From positions 30,889-94,888 of the forward strand of contig NZ_JAKLUA010000023.1 of the NCBI RefSeq assembly GCF_022012435.1: a DNA stretch of 64,000 nucleotides, written 5' to 3'. Made by a program: the position numbers and the translations under genes. This document shows, one piece after another, positions 60,643 through 64,000 of the stretch. Under the pieces are notes generated by a model. It ran no database searches and was not told the DNA's origin. It saw nothing but the letters and a program-made list of their open reading frames with translations. This DNA comes from Bradyrhizobium zhengyangense (lineage in GTDB: Bacteria > Pseudomonadota > Alphaproteobacteria > Rhizobiales > Xanthobacteraceae). Each line of letters opens with the position of its first letter. Position 1 is the stretch's first letter.

Positions 60643-62931
60643 CTATCCATTAACACGTTCGACTTTGGCGACGACCGCCTTGGCGCGCAGCTGGGCCAGG
60701 ATCGCACTCAAATGCTTGAGATCGTAGACTTCGAGATCGATCGTCGTCTCCGTGAAGTCGGGTGAGCGGCGATGCATGCTGATATTGTCGATATTGCCGT
60801 CGTGCTCGGCGATCACGGTCGCGATCTGCGCCAGCGCGCCGGGCTCGTTGACATTCTCGACCTTGATCCGCGCCGGGAAGCGCTGCGGCGCGGAGTCCTC
60901 GATGTCCCAGCGGACGTCGAGCCAGCGCTCCGGCTCTTCCTCGAAATCCTTCAGCGCCGGCGACTGGATCGGATAGATCGTGATCCCCTCGCCCGGCGTG
61001 ACGATGCCCACGATGCGGTCGCCCGGCACGGCACCGCCGTTCGGCGCGAACTTCACCGGCAGGGCGGAATTGTTTCCGCCGATCGGGATCGCGACCGGAC
61101 TACGCGACGGCTCGGGCGACTTCTCCTTGACCTTGGCCGCGAGCGCACCCTTCTTGACGCCGTAGCGAGCGACACGCTCTTCCTTGTAGTCAGGATACAT
61201 CGCGCGCGCGACATGGGAGGCCTTGATCTCGCCGCGCCCCACAGCCGCCATGACGTCCTCGATCGAGGTGCGCGCCAGCCGCGGCAGCGCGCCCTTGAGC
61301 TTGTCGTCGGCGTATTCGATCTTGGCGCGCTCGAACAGGCGCTCGACGATACGCCGGCCGAGGCCGACATATTGATCGCGCACAGCGGTCCGCGTGGCGC
61401 GGCGAATCGCGGCGCGCGCCTTGCCGGTGACGGCGAGCGTCTCCCAGGCCGAGGGTGGGGCTGATTGCGCTTCCGAGGTCAGCACCTCGACCTCGTCGCC
61501 GTTCTGCAGCTCCGAGGACAGTGGCGCGAACTTGCCGTTGATCTTGCACCCGACCGCGCTGTTGCCGACGTCGGTGTGCACGGCATAGGCAAAGTCGATC
61601 ACATTGGCGTGGCGCGGCAGCGCGATCAGCTTGCCCTTGGGGGTGAAGCAGAACACCTGGTCGTGGAACAGCTCGAGCTTGGTGTGCTCGAGGAACTCTT
61701 CCGGATTGGCACTCTCCGAGAGGATGCCGATTGTGTGGCGCAGCCAGGCGAACGCGTTGGACTCACGTTTCAGGAATTCGGTCGGCGAGCCCACGCCTTC
61801 CTTGTAGAAGACATGCGCGGCGATGCCGCGCTCGGCGATCTGGTCCATCGCCTCGGTGCGGATCTGCAGCTCCACGCGCTGGTTGCCGGGGCCGATGACC
61901 GTCGTGTGAATCGAACGATAATCGTTCTGCTTCGGCGTCGAGATGTAGTCCTTGAACCGCCCCGGCACGACCGGCCAGGTGGTGTGGACGATGCCGAGCG
62001 CGCGATAGCAGGCCTCGATGTCGTTGACGACGACGCGGAAGCCGAAGATGTCGGACAGCTGCTCAAAGCCGACCGATTTGCGCTCCATCTTGGTCCAGAT
62101 CGAAAACGGCTTCTTGCGGCGGCCATAGACCCTCGCCCCCAGGCCGCGGTGACGCAGATTGTTGGAGAGCTGGTCCTCGATCTCGCCGATCAGATTGCGG
62201 TTGCGCTCGGCGAGCGCATCGAGCCGTTGCATCACGACCGTATAGGCTTCGGGGTCGAGGGTGCGGAAGGAGAGGTCCTCCAGCTCCTCGCGCATCTCCT
62301 GCATGCCCATGCGCCCGGCCAGCGGCGCATAGATGTCGAGCGTCTCCTCGGCAATGCGCCGGCGTGATTCCGTCGGCACGAAATCGAGCGTGCGCATGTT
62401 GTGCAGGCGGTCGGCGAGCTTGACCAGGAGCACGCGGACATCGTCGGCGATCGCCAGCAGCAATTTGCGCAGGTTCTCGGCCTGTTTGGCCTCGCGCGAG
62501 ACCAATTCGAGCCGCTTCAGCTTGGTCAGGCCCTCGACCAGCGCGCCGATCTCGGGGCCGAAGATCTGGTCGATCTCGGCGCGCGTCGCCTCCGTATCCT
62601 CGATCGTGTCGTGCAGCAGCGCGGCGACGATGGTGGCGTCGTCGAGCTTCAAATCGGTGAGAATCGCCGCCACTTCGAGCGGGTGCGAGAAATAGGGATC
62701 ACCGGAGGCGCGGGTCTGCGACCCATGCGCCTTCATGGCGTAGACATAGGCGCGGTTCAGCAGGTCTTCGTTGGTATTCGGATTGTAGGACCGCACGCGC
62801 TCGACAAGGTCATATTGACGCATCATCCGCGCCCGCGGCTTCACCGGCCGTGCCACCGGCGCAGTCGGGGCTACGGCAACCGATTCGGTTGCGGCCTGCA
62901 TCTGCGTGTGTCTGCGGCGTCGATACACCAT
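60643..62931 (-). CDS. rsh: (p)ppGpp synthetase/hydrolase Rsh
   Basis: Protein of 762 residues. HD hydrolase domain (SHPLEVAAILTDLKLDDATIVAALLHDTIEDT), synthetase domain (KKPFSIWTKMERKSVGFEQL, DIFGFRVVV, QNDYRSIHTTV), TGS domain (CFTPKGKLIALPRHANVIDFA) and a C-terminal ACT domain (ALAQIATVIAEHDGNID). It is the only long bifunctional RelA/SpoT protein usual in alphaproteobacteria and sets the stringent response. An extra basic N-terminus of about 37 residues precedes the HD domain. Confidence 0.97.
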   Translation of the reverse strand: MVYRRRRHTQMQAATESVAVAPTAPVARPVKPRARMMRQYDLVERVRSYNPNTNEDLLNRAYVYAMKAHGSQTRASGDPYFSHPLEVAAILTDLKLDDATIVAALLHDTIEDTEATRAEIDQIFGPEIGALVEGLTKLKRLELVSREAKQAENLRKLLLAIADDVRVLLVKLADRLHNMRTLDFVPTESRRRIAEETLDIYAPLAGRMGMQEMREELEDLSFRTLDPEAYTVVMQRLDALAERNRNLIGEIEDQLSNNLRHRGLGARVYGRRKKPFSIWTKMERKSVGFEQLSDIFGFRVVVNDIEACYRALGIVHTTWPVVPGRFKDYISTPKQNDYRSIHTTVIGPGNQRVELQIRTEAMDQIAERGIAAHVFYKEGVGSPTEFLKRESNAFAWLRHTIGILSESANPEEFLEHTKLELFHDQVFCFTPKGKLIALPRHANVIDFAYAVHTDVGNSAVGCKINGKFAPLSSELQNGDEVEVLTSEAQSAPPSAWETLAVTGKARAAIRRATRTAVRDQYVGLGRRIVERLFERAKIEYADDKLKGALPRLARTSIEDVMAAVGRGEIKASHVARAMYPDYKEERVARYGVKKGALAAKVKEKSPEPSRSPVAIPIGGNNSALPVKFAPNGGAVPGDRIVGIVTPGEGITIYPIQSPALKDFEEEPERWLDVRWDIEDSAPQRFPARIKVENVNEPGALAQIATVIAEHDGNIDNISMHRRSPDFTETTIDLEVYDLKHLSAILAQLRAKAVVAKVERVNG

Positions 62932-63070
62932 GCCGTCCTGCCTTCAAACGGACCAGGAAGCGGCCCGTTGTATACATCCTAAGCTCCGATCGCGGCCGCG
63001 GCCGATCAATTCACTGACAGGCGCGGCGTCAACCGGCAATGCTATGGTAACCACGAAAACGCCAACAAAA

Positions 63071-63100
63071 GCAAAGGCCCGAACGCGGGTTCGGGCCTTT
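63071..63100 (-). terminator. Terminator between rpoZ and rsh
   Basis: Perfect 12-bp stem AAAGGCCCGAAC / GTTCGGGCCTTT with loop GCGG, about 40 bases past the rpoZ stop; the minus strand continues GCTTTTGTT. It likely ends rpoZ and gives rsh its own promoter or partial read-through. Confidence 0.85.
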
Positions 63101-63140
63101 GATAAGATCACAAGAATTCGACGATCGCGAGTTAAGACGA

Positions 63141-63533
63141 TTACTCGTCCTCTTCGGGCTGCTCTTCCGGCGGCGCGAGACCTTCGAGACCCTTCAGGAG
63201 CTCCTCTTCGGTCATGCGCTCCACGGCGACTTCGGTATCGTCCGCATCGACGCTGGCGCCGGCGGAGCCGATCAGCGGAACCGTGTCCGGCTCGGGCTCG
63301 TCGACCTCGACAAACTTCTGGAGGGAGTGCACCAGCTCCTCGCGGAGGTCCTCCGGCGAGATGGTCGTGTCGGCAATTTCGCGCAAAGATACAACAGGGT
63401 TCTTGTCGTTATCGCGGTCAACCGTTAGTTGTGAACCGGACGAAATCATGCGGGCACGGTGGGCGGCCAGCAGGACCAGGTCAAACCGGTTGTCGACCTT
63501 GTCGATACAATCTTCTACGGTGACGCGAGCCAT
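63141..63533 (-). CDS. rpoZ: RNA polymerase omega subunit
   Basis: Protein of 130 residues. MARVTVEDCIDKVDNRFDLVLLAAHRAR and the ISPEDLREELVHSLQ helix identify omega. The acidic C-terminal tail ends in EEQPEEDE. It stabilises beta' in RNA polymerase. GGAGCGACA lies before the ATG at 63533. Confidence 0.97.
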   Translation of the reverse strand: MARVTVEDCIDKVDNRFDLVLLAAHRARMISSGSQLTVDRDNDKNPVVSLREIADTTISPEDLREELVHSLQKFVEVDEPEPDTVPLIGSAGASVDADDTEVAVERMTEEELLKGLEGLAPPEEQPEEDE

Positions 63534-63863
63534 AGACTGTCGCTCCGTTGTGGGTGGGACGAAATATGTGGATGATCCGGGCTAGTTATAGGGACCGGGC
63601 CGTTTTCGCAAGGCCAATTTGTGATTTGGCCTCGCCAAACGGCTCTGCTACCCCCACATTGGGGCTGGGATGGGTGGTTTCCCGGGCTGCCTTGAGGGCG
63701 GCGCCGGGGGTAAGCAGGGCCGCCATAACTATACCTTGATTGCCCCGACTTCTCCGGATTTGCGGTTTCGACGGGTTTCGGCAGCATTTTGAACTGCGCG
63801 GCATGCTGCCGCTGCGCCAACAATAAAACGATCAATCACGAACACACTACGCGAGCAAACTGA
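63534..63863. other. Divergent rpoZ/NYN intergenic region
   Basis: About 330 bases without a convincing gene. It should carry the rpoZ promoter (minus) and the NYN gene promoter (plus). Small open frames here look like noise, and no RNA gene is recognised. Confidence 0.5.
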
Positions 63864-64000
63864 ATGTCACCTTCCCCTACCAACAAGATCGCGCTCTTCA
63901 TCGACGGGGCCAATCTTTACGCGACGGCGAAAACTCTCGGCTTCGACATCGACTACAAGCGCCTTCTGAAGGAATTTCAGAGCCGCGGGACGCTGCTGCG
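63864..64000 (+). CDS. NYN domain (LabA/DUF88-like) protein, N-terminal part
   Basis: The window ends inside this gene. The ATG at 63864 encodes MSPSPTNKIALFIDGANLYA followed by TAKTLGFDIDYKRLLKEF and QSRGTLL. ALFIDGANLY with its acidic Asp is the first NYN/PIN-like metal motif of the LabA/DUF88 family, ribonuclease-like proteins. The remaining residues lie past base 64000. The divergent neighbour of rpoZ is of this type in related genomes as far as I recall. Confidence 0.85.
   Translation, partial: MSPSPTNKIALFIDGANLYATAKTLGFDIDYKRLLKEFQSRGTLL

Noticed and set aside
63586..63804. A 72-residue minus-strand frame upstream of rpoZ
   Set aside because: No ribosome site, no domain, and it lies in the expected promoter region of rpoZ.

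Overview
The window is a dense, high-GC alphaproteobacterial chromosome segment whose gene order and protein families point to the genus Bradyrhizobium (Rhizobiales). Supporting signs are the GcrA cell-cycle regulator, the LdtR–DUF6163–hemB block, the cbp3–DUF177–plsX–fabH–ihfA–merR block, the rpoZ–rsh–pdxJ–acpS–lepB–rnc–era–recO block, the glyA–nrdR–ribD–ribE–ribH–nusB–thiL block, an Omp2b-type porin, and several palindromic intergenic repeats of a kind I associate with bradyrhizobia. There are no rRNA genes, CRISPR arrays, insertion sequences or prophages. One tRNA (Pro, GGG) is present.

Layout. 1–13.4 kb is accessory metabolism: a saccharopine-dehydrogenase-like protein, DUF169, YdcF, an acetamidase/formamidase, GcrA, a large porin, a MarR regulator with a convergent FrsA-like hydrolase, an SDR, a DapA-like aldolase, a small Cys-containing protein behind a convincing sigma-54 promoter, and a TetR/esterase divergent pair. 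13.4–18.8 kb is the lipid-synthesis/IHF operon with tRNA-Pro, then bamE. 18.9–24.5 kb has a TctC-type binding protein and a four-gene minus-strand operon: NRPS-type methyltransferase, stand-alone adenylating enzyme, MBOAT acyltransferase and acyl carrier protein. 24.8–38.2 kb is hppA, tandem CxxCxxCC proteins, the thiL–nusB–rib–nrdR–glyA operon, two small hypotheticals, ldtR, DUF6163 and hemB. 38.3–52.6 kb is mixed: RDD protein, Bpt aminoacyl-tRNA-protein transferase, MntH with a Mur-like operator, two MFS carriers, a class III cyclase, a DMT exporter, a secreted MBL lactonase-like enzyme, a rhodanese–ChrB fusion followed by ChrA, and a GMC oxidoreductase. 52.6–64 kb is core: parC, recO, era, rnc, lepB, acpS, pdxJ, rsh, rpoZ and the start of a NYN-domain gene.

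The best candidate for an undescribed system is the operon at 19976–24519. Its logic resembles dlt (adenylate an amino acid, load it on a carrier protein, transfer it with an MBOAT protein), but it adds an N-methyltransferase that looks cut out of an NRPS adenylation–methylation module, with remnants of the flanking adenylation subdomain on both sides. Secondary signals are the sigma-54 promoter with a perfect palindrome ahead of a 79-residue protein, a 16-bp operator-like motif shared by the MarR gene and its neighbouring hydrolase, a Mur-like box at mntH, and several cruciform repeats inside operons. All functions are read from motifs and family knowledge; no database search was run.
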